NCBI GenBank assembly: GCA_023380955.1
Contig: JAMCTB010000073.1
Location: 1-9,043 of the forward strand
DNA from: Chloroflexota bacterium
GTDB lineage: Bacteria > Chloroflexota > UBA6077
Reading direction: 5' to 3'
DNA length: 9,043 nucleotides
Made by a program: the position numbers and the translations under genes. Every line of letters begins with the position of its first letter. Positions within the stretch are counted from its first letter, which is position 1. The notes under the pieces are model-generated. The model saw only the letters and a list, made by a program, of their open reading frames with translations, had not been told where the DNA came from and did not search any database. Shown in pieces: positions 1 through 7,043 of this stretch.

Positions 1-24
1 CATTACAGTGGAGAGGAGCAAGAG

Positions 25-300
25 ATGGCCCACCAAGAGGGCAGCGAGCTGGACCGCGACCTGGTAGCAGGGGTCCCGCGCGACGAGGAGATGGAGGCGG
101 AGATCAAGGACGCTCTGGTCTGGGACGGGCGGCTGGACGCCGGCACCATCAGGGTGGGCGTATGCAGCGGCGTCGTGACCCTCTCCGGATACGCGAAGAC
201 CGAGGGGGAGAAGGAGATGGCCGGGCAGATAGCCTCAGGGGTGCGGGGCGTGACGGACGTGGCCAACGATCTGAAGGTGACTGGCACCGAGGTCTGCTAG
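25..300 (+). CDS. Small single-BON-domain protein
   Basis: The 91-residue product is almost entirely one BON domain (about residues 20-86). The family pattern is visible: an acidic helix DEEMEAEIKDAL, a strand with G49-V-V-T-L-S-G55, a second helix starting EGEKEMAG, then G75-V-T-D-V-A-N81-D-L-K-V. BON domains bind phospholipid or partner proteins and usually occur in pairs in periplasmic OsmY-like proteins. Here there is one copy and no signal peptide or membrane segment, so a cytoplasmic or peripheral role is inferred; no specific function can be assigned. The ATG is preceded by a purine-rich ribosome site (GAGAGGAG at 11-18), which fixes the start. The gene ends in TAG and is followed at once by a strong hairpin. 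It appears monocistronic, but its upstream context lies outside the window. Confidence 0.85.
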   Translation: MAHQEGSELDRDLVAGVPRDEEMEAEIKDALVWDGRLDAGTIRVGVCSGVVTLSGYAKTEGEKEMAGQIASGVRGVTDVANDLKVTGTEVC

Positions 301-346
301 GCAGGCCTCCGCCCAAGGGGACCTGGTCCTGGAGGGCGGAGCCTGC
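301..346 (+). terminator. Hairpin directly after the BON gene, probable terminator
   Basis: An 8-bp arm CTCCGCCC (307-314) pairs with GGGCGGAG (334-341), extended by GCAGG (301-305) with CCTGC (342-346) around one bulged C at 306. The stem begins one base after the BON stop codon. No T-run follows, so it is a GC-rich terminator or 3' end stabiliser rather than a canonical intrinsic terminator. Confidence 0.5.
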
Positions 347-354
347 GGATGTCC

Positions 355-383
355 TTTCGCCCCTGGGGCCCGCGTGGTATAAT
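355..383 (+). promoter_or_regulatory. Promoter of tRNA-Arg
   Basis: A perfect -10 box TATAAT lies at 378-383, 11 bases ahead of the mature tRNA 5' end. The best -35 candidate at the 17-base spacing is TTTCGC (355-360), which is poor. Transcription would start near 390, giving a leader of only about 5 bases for RNase P to remove. The -10 is convincing; the -35 is not. Confidence 0.7.
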
Positions 384-394
384 ACGTGTTGCGA

Positions 395-466
395 GCCCCG
401 TTAGCTCAGTGGATAGAGCGCTGGCCTCCGGAGCCAGGTGCGGGCGTTCGAGTCGCCCACGGGGTA
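395..466 (+). tRNA. tRNA-Arg, anticodon CCG
   Basis: The cloverleaf folds by eye. The acceptor arms GCCCCGT (395-401) and ACGGGGT (459-465) pair with a G-U wobble as the first pair. The D stem is GCTC/GAGC (404-407 and 416-419). The anticodon stem CTGGC/GCCAG (421-425 and 433-437) encloses loop CTCCGGA with anticodon CCG at 428-430. A 4-base variable region is followed by T stem GGGCG/CGCCC around loop TTCGAGT (447-453). The discriminator is A466. Arginine identity elements A20 in the D loop and C35 are present. The next bases are CCT, so the terminal CCA is not encoded and must be added enzymatically. It reads the CGG arginine codon, which is frequent in the neighbouring genes. Confidence 0.95.
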
Positions 467-473
467 CCTTGCG

Positions 474-504
474 AAGGCCGGGTTGAGACGACCCGGCCTT
501 TTCT
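474..504 (+). terminator. Intrinsic terminator of tRNA-Arg
   Basis: Perfect 10-bp stem AAGGCCGGGT (474-483) with ACCCGGCCTT (491-500), a 7-base loop, and a T-rich tail TTTTCT ending at 504. It starts 8 bases after the tRNA, so the tRNA is transcribed alone and read-through into rel is limited. Confidence 0.9.
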
Positions 505-520
505 ATTATCCGGTCGAAAA

Positions 521-557
521 GGGCGGCGGGGCGTGGACGGACCGTTTGCCGCCGCCC
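521..557. promoter_or_regulatory. 9-bp inverted repeat over the rel -35 region
   Basis: GGGCGGCGG (521-529) and CCGCCGCCC (549-557) are exact inverted repeats separated by 19 bases. The right arm overlaps the proposed rel -35 box (546-551) and the first part of the spacer. This geometry suits an operator, but GC-rich inverted repeats arise easily at this base composition and no regulator can be named. Confidence 0.35.
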
Positions 558-574
558 GAGCGTCGTAATATACT
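546..574 (+). promoter_or_regulatory. Promoter of rel, near-leaderless
   Basis: TTGCCG (546-551, 4 of 6 to consensus) and TATACT (569-574, 5 of 6) are separated by exactly 17 bases. Transcription would begin at about 581, only some 5 bases before the rel ATG at 586, and no Shine-Dalgarno sequence precedes that ATG. The mRNA is therefore predicted to be effectively leaderless. Confidence 0.6.
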
Positions 575-585
575 TACGCTTCAAG

Positions 586-2796
586 ATGGAACCTCAGCTG
601 GCAACGACGGAACTGGATAGCCTGTTGGAGATTGCCGCGAAGCATCTCCCGCCGGAAGACCTCGAGGTGATCAAGAGAGCCTACGAGGTGGCGGAGGTGG
701 CTCATCGGGGCCAGCTTCGCATGTCCGGCGACCCCTACATCCAGCATCCCCTCGCCACCGCCACCACCCTGGCCGGCCTGCGCATGGACGCTGCGGCTAT
801 CGTCGCCGGCCTGCTCCACGACGTCCCGGAGGACACGGGTCGCCCCCTCGGCGCGATCGTTCAGCAGTTTGGCCCGGAGGTGGCCAAGCTGGTGGACGGC
901 GTCACCAAGTTGAGTCGCGTGCGCTGGGTGCCCAGGGAGCAGTCCGGGGACCGGGGCGGCAAGGAGAAGCGGAAGGAAGAGGAGCAGGCCTACTGGGCGG
1001 AGAACGTCCGCAAGATGTTCCTGGCCATGGCCGACGACATCAGGGTCGTGCTGATCAAACTGGCCGACCGGCTCCACAACATGAAGACCCTGGGGTATCT
1101 GCCGATCGAGAAGCGGAAGCGGATCGCCCAGGAGACCATGGAGATCTACGCGCCGCTGGCCAACCGGCTGGGCATCTGGCAGCTAAAGTGGCAGCTGGAG
1201 GATCTGGCCTTCCGCCACCTGGATCCCGTCAAGTACAAGGAGATCGCCGCCTCCCTGAAGAGCCGAAGGGCAGTGCGGGAGCGCTACATCAGCCGGGCCA
1301 TCGGGATCCTGGAAGAGGAAGTGAAAAAGGCCGGCGTCGACGCCGAGATCTCGGGGCGGCCGAAGCACATATACAGCATCTACCGCAAGATGGAGCGGCG
1401 GGGCACAGACATCACCCACATCTACGACCTCCAGGCCGTCCGGATCGTCGTCGACGAGGTGCGGGACTGCTACACCGTCCTGGGGATCGTGCATTCCCTG
1501 TGGCACCCGCTGCCCGGGCAGTTCGACGACTACATCGCCAGCCCGAAGGAGAGCATGTACCAGTCGCTGCACACGACGGTGCTGGGTCCCGACGCCAAGC
1601 CGCTGGAGATCCAGATCCGAACTCGGGAGATGCACCAACTGGCGGAGTACGGCGTGGCGGCCCACTGGCGGTACAAGGAGGGCGTCAAGTCGGACGCCAA
1701 GTTCGACGCCAAGGTGGCCTGGCTGCGCCAACTGATGGACTGGCAGCAGGATATGATGATCGGCGCCCAGGAGTTCGTGGACTCCCTGCGGACCGACATC
1801 TTCCAGGACCAGGTGTACGTGTTCACCCCCAAGGGGAACATCAAGGACCTCCCCACGGGGGCGACTCCCCTGGACTTCGCCTACCGGATCCACACCGACG
1901 TGGGCCACCGGTGCGTGGGCGCCAAGGTCAACGGCCGCCTGATCCCGCTGGATTACCAGCTGAAGAACGGCGACATCGTCGAGATCGTCACGTCGAAGAC
2001 CTCGCGGGGGCCGAGCCGGGACTGGCTGAACCCGAACCTGAACTACATCAAGACGGCCCATGCCAGGGATAAGATCCGGCAGTGGTTCAAGCGCCAGCAG
2101 CGGGAGGACAACATCGCCCGGGGCCGGGAGATGTTGGAGAAGGAGCTGAAGCGGCTGGGGCTGGACCAGACGAAGCTGGAGGACGTGGCCTCCGCCTTCA
2201 AGTACGATAAGCTGGACGACTTCCTGGCAGCGGTGGGATACGGCGACATCAATACCCACCAGGTGGCCCAGAAGCTGGCCCCGCCTCCGGAAGAGGATCT
2301 GCCGCCCACGGTTGCCTCGCTGCCGGCGGCAACCCCCAGAGGCATCCAGGTCCAGGGGGTGGGCGATCTGCTGACGAGGCTGGCCAGGTGCTGCAACCCC
2401 GTGCCGGGCGACCCCATCGTGGGCTACATAACCCGGGGCAAGGGGGTCACGGTGCACCGGGCGGATTGCGCCAGCATCCGGAACGAGGACGAGCCGGAGC
2501 GGCTGGTGAAAGTGGAATGGGGCAGGGTGGAGCAGCAGACCTTTCCGGTGACCATTCGGGTGGAAGCCTGGGATAGGGAGGGGTTGGTGCGGGACGTGGC
2601 GGCGGCGGTGGCGGACGAGAAGGTGAACATCAGCGCTGCCAGCGTCACGGTCCACAAGGACCGAACCTCGACCCTCACCATGACCCTGGAGATCGTCAGC
2701 ATCGATCGGCTCGCCCGCGTCCTGGCGAAGATCGAGGGGATAAAGGACGTCTTCAGCGTCACCCGCGACGGTGGTGGCCAGGCGAGAGCGGTATGA
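586..2796 (+). CDS. rel: Bifunctional (p)ppGpp synthetase/hydrolase, long RelA/SpoT homologue
   Basis: The enzyme makes pppGpp/ppGpp from ATP and GTP/GDP and removes the 3' pyrophosphate, setting the stringent response. At 736 residues it has normal full length. Domains in order: HD hydrolase (about 25-185) with the usual metal and catalytic set, R45, H54, H78-D79, E82-D83, D161 and N165; synthetase (about 240-370) with GRPKHIYSIYRKM at 257-269, Y325 in MYQSLH, and E341 in EIQIRT; TGS (about 405-468); a helical region; zinc-finger/RIS domain with C602-C603, H624 and C628; C-terminal ACT (about 650-728). Both catalytic halves look intact, so a bifunctional enzyme is inferred. The residues marking synthetase class read Q312-F-D-D315, nearer to the ExDD of RelA than the RxKD of most bifunctional Rel proteins. 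A charged insertion (116-135) lies inside the HD domain. The ATG matches the family N-terminus. It stands alone, between the tRNA terminator and a convergent gene. Confidence 0.96.
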   Translation: MEPQLATTELDSLLEIAAKHLPPEDLEVIKRAYEVAEVAHRGQLRMSGDPYIQHPLATATTLAGLRMDAAAIVAGLLHDVPEDTGRPLGAIVQQFGPEVAKLVDGVTKLSRVRWVPREQSGDRGGKEKRKEEEQAYWAENVRKMFLAMADDIRVVLIKLADRLHNMKTLGYLPIEKRKRIAQETMEIYAPLANRLGIWQLKWQLEDLAFRHLDPVKYKEIAASLKSRRAVRERYISRAIGILEEEVKKAGVDAEISGRPKHIYSIYRKMERRGTDITHIYDLQAVRIVVDEVRDCYTVLGIVHSLWHPLPGQFDDYIASPKESMYQSLHTTVLGPDAKPLEIQIRTREMHQLAEYGVAAHWRYKEGVKSDAKFDAKVAWLRQLMDWQQDMMIGAQEFVDSLRTDIFQDQVYVFTPKGNIKDLPTGATPLDFAYRIHTDVGHRCVGAKVNGRLIPLDYQLKNGDIVEIVTSKTSRGPSRDWLNPNLNYIKTAHARDKIRQWFKRQQREDNIARGREMLEKELKRLGLDQTKLEDVASAFKYDKLDDFLAAVGYGDINTHQVAQKLAPPPEEDLPPTVASLPAATPRGIQVQGVGDLLTRLARCCNPVPGDPIVGYITRGKGVTVHRADCASIRNEDEPERLVKVEWGRVEQQTFPVTIRVEAWDREGLVRDVAAAVADEKVNISAASVTVHKDRTSTLTMTLEIVSIDRLARVLAKIEGIKDVFSVTRDGGGQARAV

Positions 2797-2853
2797 CCGG
2801 GTCACTTGGCAGCGGTGGGCCGCGAAGCTACCAGCGAGCTGCTGTCCCTCCAG

Positions 2854-2888
2854 CCCTCACCCCGACCCTCTCCCAGGGGGAGAGGGGG
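2854..2888. repeat. GC-rich hairpin repeat between convergent genes
   Basis: CCCTCTCCC (2866-2874) and GGGAGAGGG (2878-2886) form a 9-bp stem with a 3-base loop, preceded by CCCTCACCCC. Motifs of this type recur as dispersed intergenic repeats in many bacterial genomes; that identification is from memory. It fills most of the 97-bp gap between the 3' ends of rel and the FecR-like gene and could end transcription from both sides, although neither strand has a T-run after the stem. Confidence 0.6.
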
Positions 2889-2893
2889 CATCC

Positions 2894-4144
2894 CTACTTC
2901 CCCGCTATGCCTACGTTGGCGACCATGCCGGAGAAGGTGTGTCCGGCGCCCAGCACGTCGATGGAGATGATGTGGGCCGGCTGCGGCTTGGCCTCCATCA
3001 GATCGGTGCTGTAGGAGACCCATTGCCCCTGCTGGACCTCCTGTCCGTTGGGCGTGGGGCGCTGCTCCACGTTCTTGAAGAAGAAGCCGTGGCTCCAGTC
3101 GATCTGGTTGCCGTTGACGTCACGGTAGTGCACCCGGATCATGACGGGATACTCGTATCCCATGTAGCCGCCCCCTGAGAGGCTCTGCTCGTCCACCCGA
3201 ACGTCCGTCGTAAGCCGCAGGGACTGGTAGTCGGACACATCCTTGTTGATCAGCTGAGTCAAGCCGGTCTCGTTGTGGGTGGCTGCCGGGCTCACGCGGG
3301 AGATGCGGAGTGACGTGGTATCCAGATTCCCCGTCTTCTCGTTCACCAACATCCTTTCGCCTGGTTCCACAGGACGGCCCGGCTCGTGGTTATCCAGTTT
3401 GTCCCAGCGAGCGAAACCCTGGGAGAAGTCGCCGTTGGTCACCAGTTGGTCGCCCTCCGGCAGCGGTCCGGCCAGCTCGGACTTGCTGAGAAGCACCTTC
3501 TCTCCGCTCTGCAGCTGCGTCTCCCCGGTCTTGCCGTAGACCGTGGCGGAGCCTTGCCGCGAGGATATGCGGGTGCGGCTGTCGGCTACCTCCAGGCCGA
3601 AGCTGCCCGGCGTCAAGAGGGCATAGCCGAAGGGCGTGGAGGCGAGGAACTGGCTGCTCTTCGTGGAAGGTGAGCCGACCTCGATCCGGGCCGTTCCCTT
3701 CTGCAGTCCTATGGCGGTGCGGGAGAAGCCTTCGTGGAACCGGCTCTTTCTGAGCTCGCTCAGCGTCAGCTGAGAGCCGGCGTAGAGCTGGATCTTCCCC
3801 TCGTCCCCCAGGGAGATGGAGGCACGGCTGCCCTGGCCCACCAGCAGTTCGTCCCCCTCCCGCAGCTCCAGCTTGTCGTGGGCGTTGATCAGAGTGGAGG
3901 AAATGGCATCGCGGAAGAGGACGATACCTTGCTCCAGGGACAGGGTGGCAGATCGAGATAGCGAGGCCGTTTCGTAGTAGTTCTTAGCTGCCAGAAAGGC
4001 TCCCACCACCAGCACCAGGAAGACCAGGAATGCCCCCGCGAGGACCGTCCACGCCGTGGCAATGGCGTCGCGCCGATGGCCGGAGTAGGCCTCAGCTTCG
4101 TCCCTCCCCGGAAGCTGTCCTACCGGACGGTAGCTAGTCCTCAT
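2894..4144 (-). CDS. FecR-like single-pass membrane protein with C-terminal carbohydrate-binding-like domain
   Basis: The 416-residue product has a cytoplasmic N-terminus of about 30 residues, one hydrophobic segment at about 31-53, and a large outside part. Residues about 92-185 (REGDELLVGQGSRASISLGD, then LYAGSQLTLSEL and TPFGYALLTPGSFGLEV) resemble FecR domains, followed by a further strand-rich segment to about 221 (RQGSATVYGKTGETQLQSGEKVLL). From about 235, NGDFSQGFARWDKL begins a region resembling galactose-binding-like or CBM_4_9 beta-sandwich domains, running to the C-terminus. Classical FecR proteins are anti-sigma regulators, but no sigma factor or TonB receptor gene is nearby, so a cell-surface sensing or adhesive role is only a guess. 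Its ATG lies inside the end of the preceding 50-aa gene (11-bp overlap), which suggests translational coupling; its own ribosome site is weak. It is the last gene of the tgt run. No exact family can be named. Confidence 0.8.
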   Translation of the reverse strand: MRTSYRPVGQLPGRDEAEAYSGHRRDAIATAWTVLAGAFLVFLVLVVGAFLAAKNYYETASLSRSATLSLEQGIVLFRDAISSTLINAHDKLELREGDELLVGQGSRASISLGDEGKIQLYAGSQLTLSELRKSRFHEGFSRTAIGLQKGTARIEVGSPSTKSSQFLASTPFGYALLTPGSFGLEVADSRTRISSRQGSATVYGKTGETQLQSGEKVLLSKSELAGPLPEGDQLVTNGDFSQGFARWDKLDNHEPGRPVEPGERMLVNEKTGNLDTTSLRISRVSPAATHNETGLTQLINKDVSDYQSLRLTTDVRVDEQSLSGGGYMGYEYPVMIRVHYRDVNGNQIDWSHGFFFKNVEQRPTPNGQEVQQGQWVSYSTDLMEAKPQPAHIISIDVLGAGHTFSGMVANVGIAGK

Positions 4145-4286
4145 TATCCCCGAGTTCTTCTTTTCGCTTCTTCCTCACGACTTCGACGGGAGGAGGTACC
4201 TCGGTGACCTGAATCCGGCTGGTTGACAGCTTCGCGTCCTTCTTTGGTTTCTTTACCTTGTCGTTGCGTTTGTCGCGGTTTCCCAT
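4134..4286 (-). CDS. Small, highly charged 50-aa protein, function unknown
   Basis: The ORF encodes 50 residues. It starts MGNRDKRNDKVKKPKKDAKL, passes through a central IQVTEVPPPVEVV, and ends in a Lys/Arg then acidic tail (RKKRKEELGDNED). It is hydrophilic, with no membrane segment or cysteine. Three points support a real gene: a strong Shine-Dalgarno sequence (GGAGGTAA, minus strand 4300-4293) about 6-9 bases ahead of the ATG; its place 51 bases after tgt on the same strand; and an 11-bp overlap with the FecR-like gene's start, as in coupled pairs. The basic N-terminus could bind RNA or membrane surface, but this is speculation. I do not recognise the family. A longer open frame at 4144-4338 overlaps it in another frame but lacks this ribosome site and reads as low-complexity. 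Confidence 0.75.
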   Translation of the reverse strand: MGNRDKRNDKVKKPKKDAKLSTSRIQVTEVPPPVEVVRKKRKEELGDNED

Positions 4287-4337
4287 GTTGCTTTACCTCC
4301 AAAGTCCGTAAGCCTTTCCGAGTGTAGCAAGACGGCA

Positions 4338-5525
<1,188 letters not shown>

Positions 5526-5547
5526 CTACTGGATCCTTGGGTTCTGT

Positions 5548-5602
5548 CGGGTTTCCCCGTTGGGCAAATATGGAGGCGCGGGGCCCGAAAACGGCCCCGC
5601 GC
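5548..5602 (-). promoter_or_regulatory. Structured 5' leader of tgt
   Basis: Between the proposed start of transcription (about 5616) and the tgt ATG, the minus-strand RNA can form a perfect 10-bp hairpin, GCGCGGGGCC (5602-5593) with GGCCCCGCGC (5585-5576), whose base can extend through GGAG/CTCC around a bulge. Further down is a small stem with a GNRA-type loop, CGGG-GAAA-CCCG (5559-5548). No T-run follows the first hairpin, so a simple attenuator is not evident. The sequence does not resemble the preQ1-I riboswitch. Function unknown. Confidence 0.4.
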
Positions 5603-5622
5603 TACAGCCTCCGCTCCATTCT

Positions 5623-5631
5623 ATTGTACCA
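5623..5631 (-). promoter_or_regulatory. Extended -10 promoter of tgt
   Basis: On the minus strand TGG-TACAAT (5631-5623) matches an extended -10 element: TG, one base, then a hexamer with 5 of 6 consensus bases. No good -35 box is seen (the best is TCTGAA at an 18-base spacing), as expected for extended -10 promoters. Predicted start about 5616, giving a leader of about 90 bases. Confidence 0.5.
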
Positions 5632-5703
5632 TGTCTCGGCCGGCCCTTCAGACTTGGCGCTGGGTGGCCGTCACGTTCCCGGGTCATGGCTTGGGTGCAT
5701 GCG

Positions 5704-5757
5704 GAGCCCTCAGGCAGCTGGATGGGGCGACCGCCGGTCGCCCCATCCATGAGGCTC
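5704..5757 (-). terminator. Strong hairpin after the glucosaminidase gene
   Basis: Perfect 13-bp stem GGATGGGGCGACC (5720-5732) with GGTCGCCCCATCC (5736-5748) and a 3-base loop, with an outer helix of GAGCC(C)TCA (5705-5712) and TGAGGCTC (5750-5757) containing one bulged C. It begins about 20 bases after the TAA of the minus-strand glucosaminidase. No T-run follows, so it is a likely but non-canonical terminator. Confidence 0.5.
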
Positions 5758-5776
5758 TCCCTCCCCCCGTTCTCTG

Positions 5777-6790
5777 TTACCGGCCGGGCTGAGGCAGGTC
5801 GTACTGGTAGAGGTTGAACTTGTTCATCAGGTTGATCAGCTTGGTGGAGTAGGCCGGGTCCGTGGCGTAGCCCGCCGCGTGGATCCGCCGGGCGAACTGC
5901 TGGGGATCGTTGGGCACTTTGAAGGCCGCCGCGTACCGTGAGTTGTCGGCCAGGAATCGGCCGTGATCCATCACCGACTCGTAAAGGTTGTGGTAAGCCT
6001 TGAAGCCATCATTGACGGTCACGTTGGCACCGCCGATCACTTCCCAAGTGCTCATGCTGATCACGCCTGCGGGACCGGGCCCCTTGCTGGCCTTGATGCC
6101 GAAGTAGTTCTGCGCTTTCTTGGACAGAAGGCTCTGGCCCCAATCGGACTCCAGGATGGCCTGGGCGACGGAGACCGAAGCCGGAACCCCGCTGTCCGTT
6201 TGAGAGTCCTGGGCCGCCTCGGCGACCGCGGCGATGAACTTGGCGTGGGTGGAGATGTCGGGCGTGGGGCGAGTCCCGCCCCGACTGGAGGGTGCCACCC
6301 GCGCCGGGGTTGCGGGTTGGGTGGCCGGCTGATTGCTCCCCGGATCGGCAGGTTGCGCCGGCTGGGCGTTGTCGGTGCTCTGGCTCTGATCGGGCGCCCC
6401 AGCCTGATTGTTCGGGTTTGGCGGGTTCAGCTTGAAGAGAGAAGACACACTGTTGCTCAGGGCCGGGCTGGGTTGCCAGGACTGGCTGTCGTCGGCCGCC
6501 GCCTGCACGGCGTCCGAGGTGAGTTCCCGGGCGTAGACGTGGCCGTCCTTAGGAAAGGGCAGGAAGACCGATGCCATGAGGAGCAGCCCCGAGAGGGTGC
6601 CGATGGCTCCCCGGCGAAGGGCAACAGCTCCGTAGGGCGCGAGTTGCCGTCGGATGCGGCGACCCAAGCTTGCCGAATAGCTGCCGTTGACAAGGTTGTG
6701 CAGCCAGCGTGGCCCCGTGGCCAGGCGATAGTCTGCGTCAACGTCGCTTGCTCTGGAATCGGGTTGCACCGACCCATGCTGACGTAACAT
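5777..6790 (-). CDS. Membrane-anchored GH73-type endo-beta-N-acetylglucosaminidase
   Basis: This peptidoglycan hydrolase is expected to cleave the glycan strand next to N-acetylglucosamine, as FlgJ, LytD and AtlA-type glucosaminidases do. The 337-residue protein has a basic N-terminal tail, a hydrophobic segment at about 61-79 acting as anchor or uncleaved signal, a Pro/Gln/Asn/Ala-rich low-complexity linker (about 105-175) suited to crossing the wall, and a C-terminal catalytic domain (about 180-330). In that domain SVAQAILESDWGQS places the likely catalytic Glu at 214. NYFGIK (228-233), FKAYHNLYESVMDHGRFL (263-280) and AGYATDPAYSTKLINLM are typical of the family. The ATG has AGGAG 8 bases upstream on the minus strand. 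A long leader of about 217 bases separates it from a TTGCTC/TATACT promoter. Its neighbours are unrelated; no LysM, SH3 or choline-binding repeats are seen. Confidence 0.9.
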   Translation of the reverse strand: MLRQHGSVQPDSRASDVDADYRLATGPRWLHNLVNGSYSASLGRRIRRQLAPYGAVALRRGAIGTLSGLLLMASVFLPFPKDGHVYARELTSDAVQAAADDSQSWQPSPALSNSVSSLFKLNPPNPNNQAGAPDQSQSTDNAQPAQPADPGSNQPATQPATPARVAPSSRGGTRPTPDISTHAKFIAAVAEAAQDSQTDSGVPASVSVAQAILESDWGQSLLSKKAQNYFGIKASKGPGPAGVISMSTWEVIGGANVTVNDGFKAYHNLYESVMDHGRFLADNSRYAAAFKVPNDPQQFARRIHAAGYATDPAYSTKLINLMNKFNLYQYDLPQPGR

Positions 6791-7007
6791 GGCGAGACTC
6801 CTACTAGTCGCGGCGCTGCGGAACCTGGGGCATCCGGTTGCAGCACGCGGCGGAGAGATGGTATTGATGGGTCGACGAAGACAGATCGACCCCTTGTAGC
6901 TGTACCACTGGATTCGCGAGGGAAGTTGGAACCAGGGTAACGGTCTCTTGAGACCACACCCGGACTCGGCCGGGCTTGCCCCTTTGTGAAAGCCGTCACA
7001 GGACGGA
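6791..7007 (-). other. Long, structured 5' leader of the glucosaminidase gene
   Basis: This stretch has no supported gene. As minus-strand RNA it can form a 6-bp dyad GGTCTC-AA-GAGACC (6955-6942) and a 7-bp hairpin GGGTCGA/TCGACCC (6892-6886 with 6875-6869, 10-base loop). Its last 20 bases carry the ribosome site. Wall hydrolases are frequent targets of c-di-AMP riboswitches in Firmicutes and Actinobacteria. Here only CGAATCC (6916-6910) and ACAGCTA (6903-6897) recall the 3' conserved part of that class, with wrong spacing and no matching 5' part. I do not call a riboswitch. Confidence 0.35.
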
Positions 7008-7013
7008 TGCCCA

Positions 7014-7043
7014 AGTATAACCAGCGCTTCGCGAGAAGAGCAA
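7014..7043 (-). promoter_or_regulatory. Promoter of the glucosaminidase gene
   Basis: Minus-strand TTGCTC (7043-7038, 3 of 6) and TATACT (7019-7014, 5 of 6) lie 18 bases apart. The predicted start is about 7007. It drives the long leader ahead of the GH73 gene and is divergent from ruvB. Confidence 0.5.

Noticed and set aside
395..504. tRNA-Arg as an integration site of a mobile element
   Set aside because: The tRNA is followed directly by its terminator and then rel, a core gene; no integrase or repeated tRNA 3' end is seen.
1183..2805. 540-residue open frame antisense to rel
   Set aside because: Long antisense frames are common at high GC; it has no family motif and lies fully within a certain gene. 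The same applies to the 387-residue frame antisense to ruvB (7161-8324).
5526..5622. preQ1-I riboswitch upstream of tgt
   Set aside because: The short stem with C/U-rich loop followed by an A-rich tail that defines the class is not present.
6828..7012. 9-bp long-range pairing GGGCATCCG/CGGATGCCC (7012-7004 with 6836-6828) closing the glucosaminidase leader
   Set aside because: The predicted transcription start (about 7007) falls inside the upstream arm, so roughly half of the pairing would not be in the RNA.
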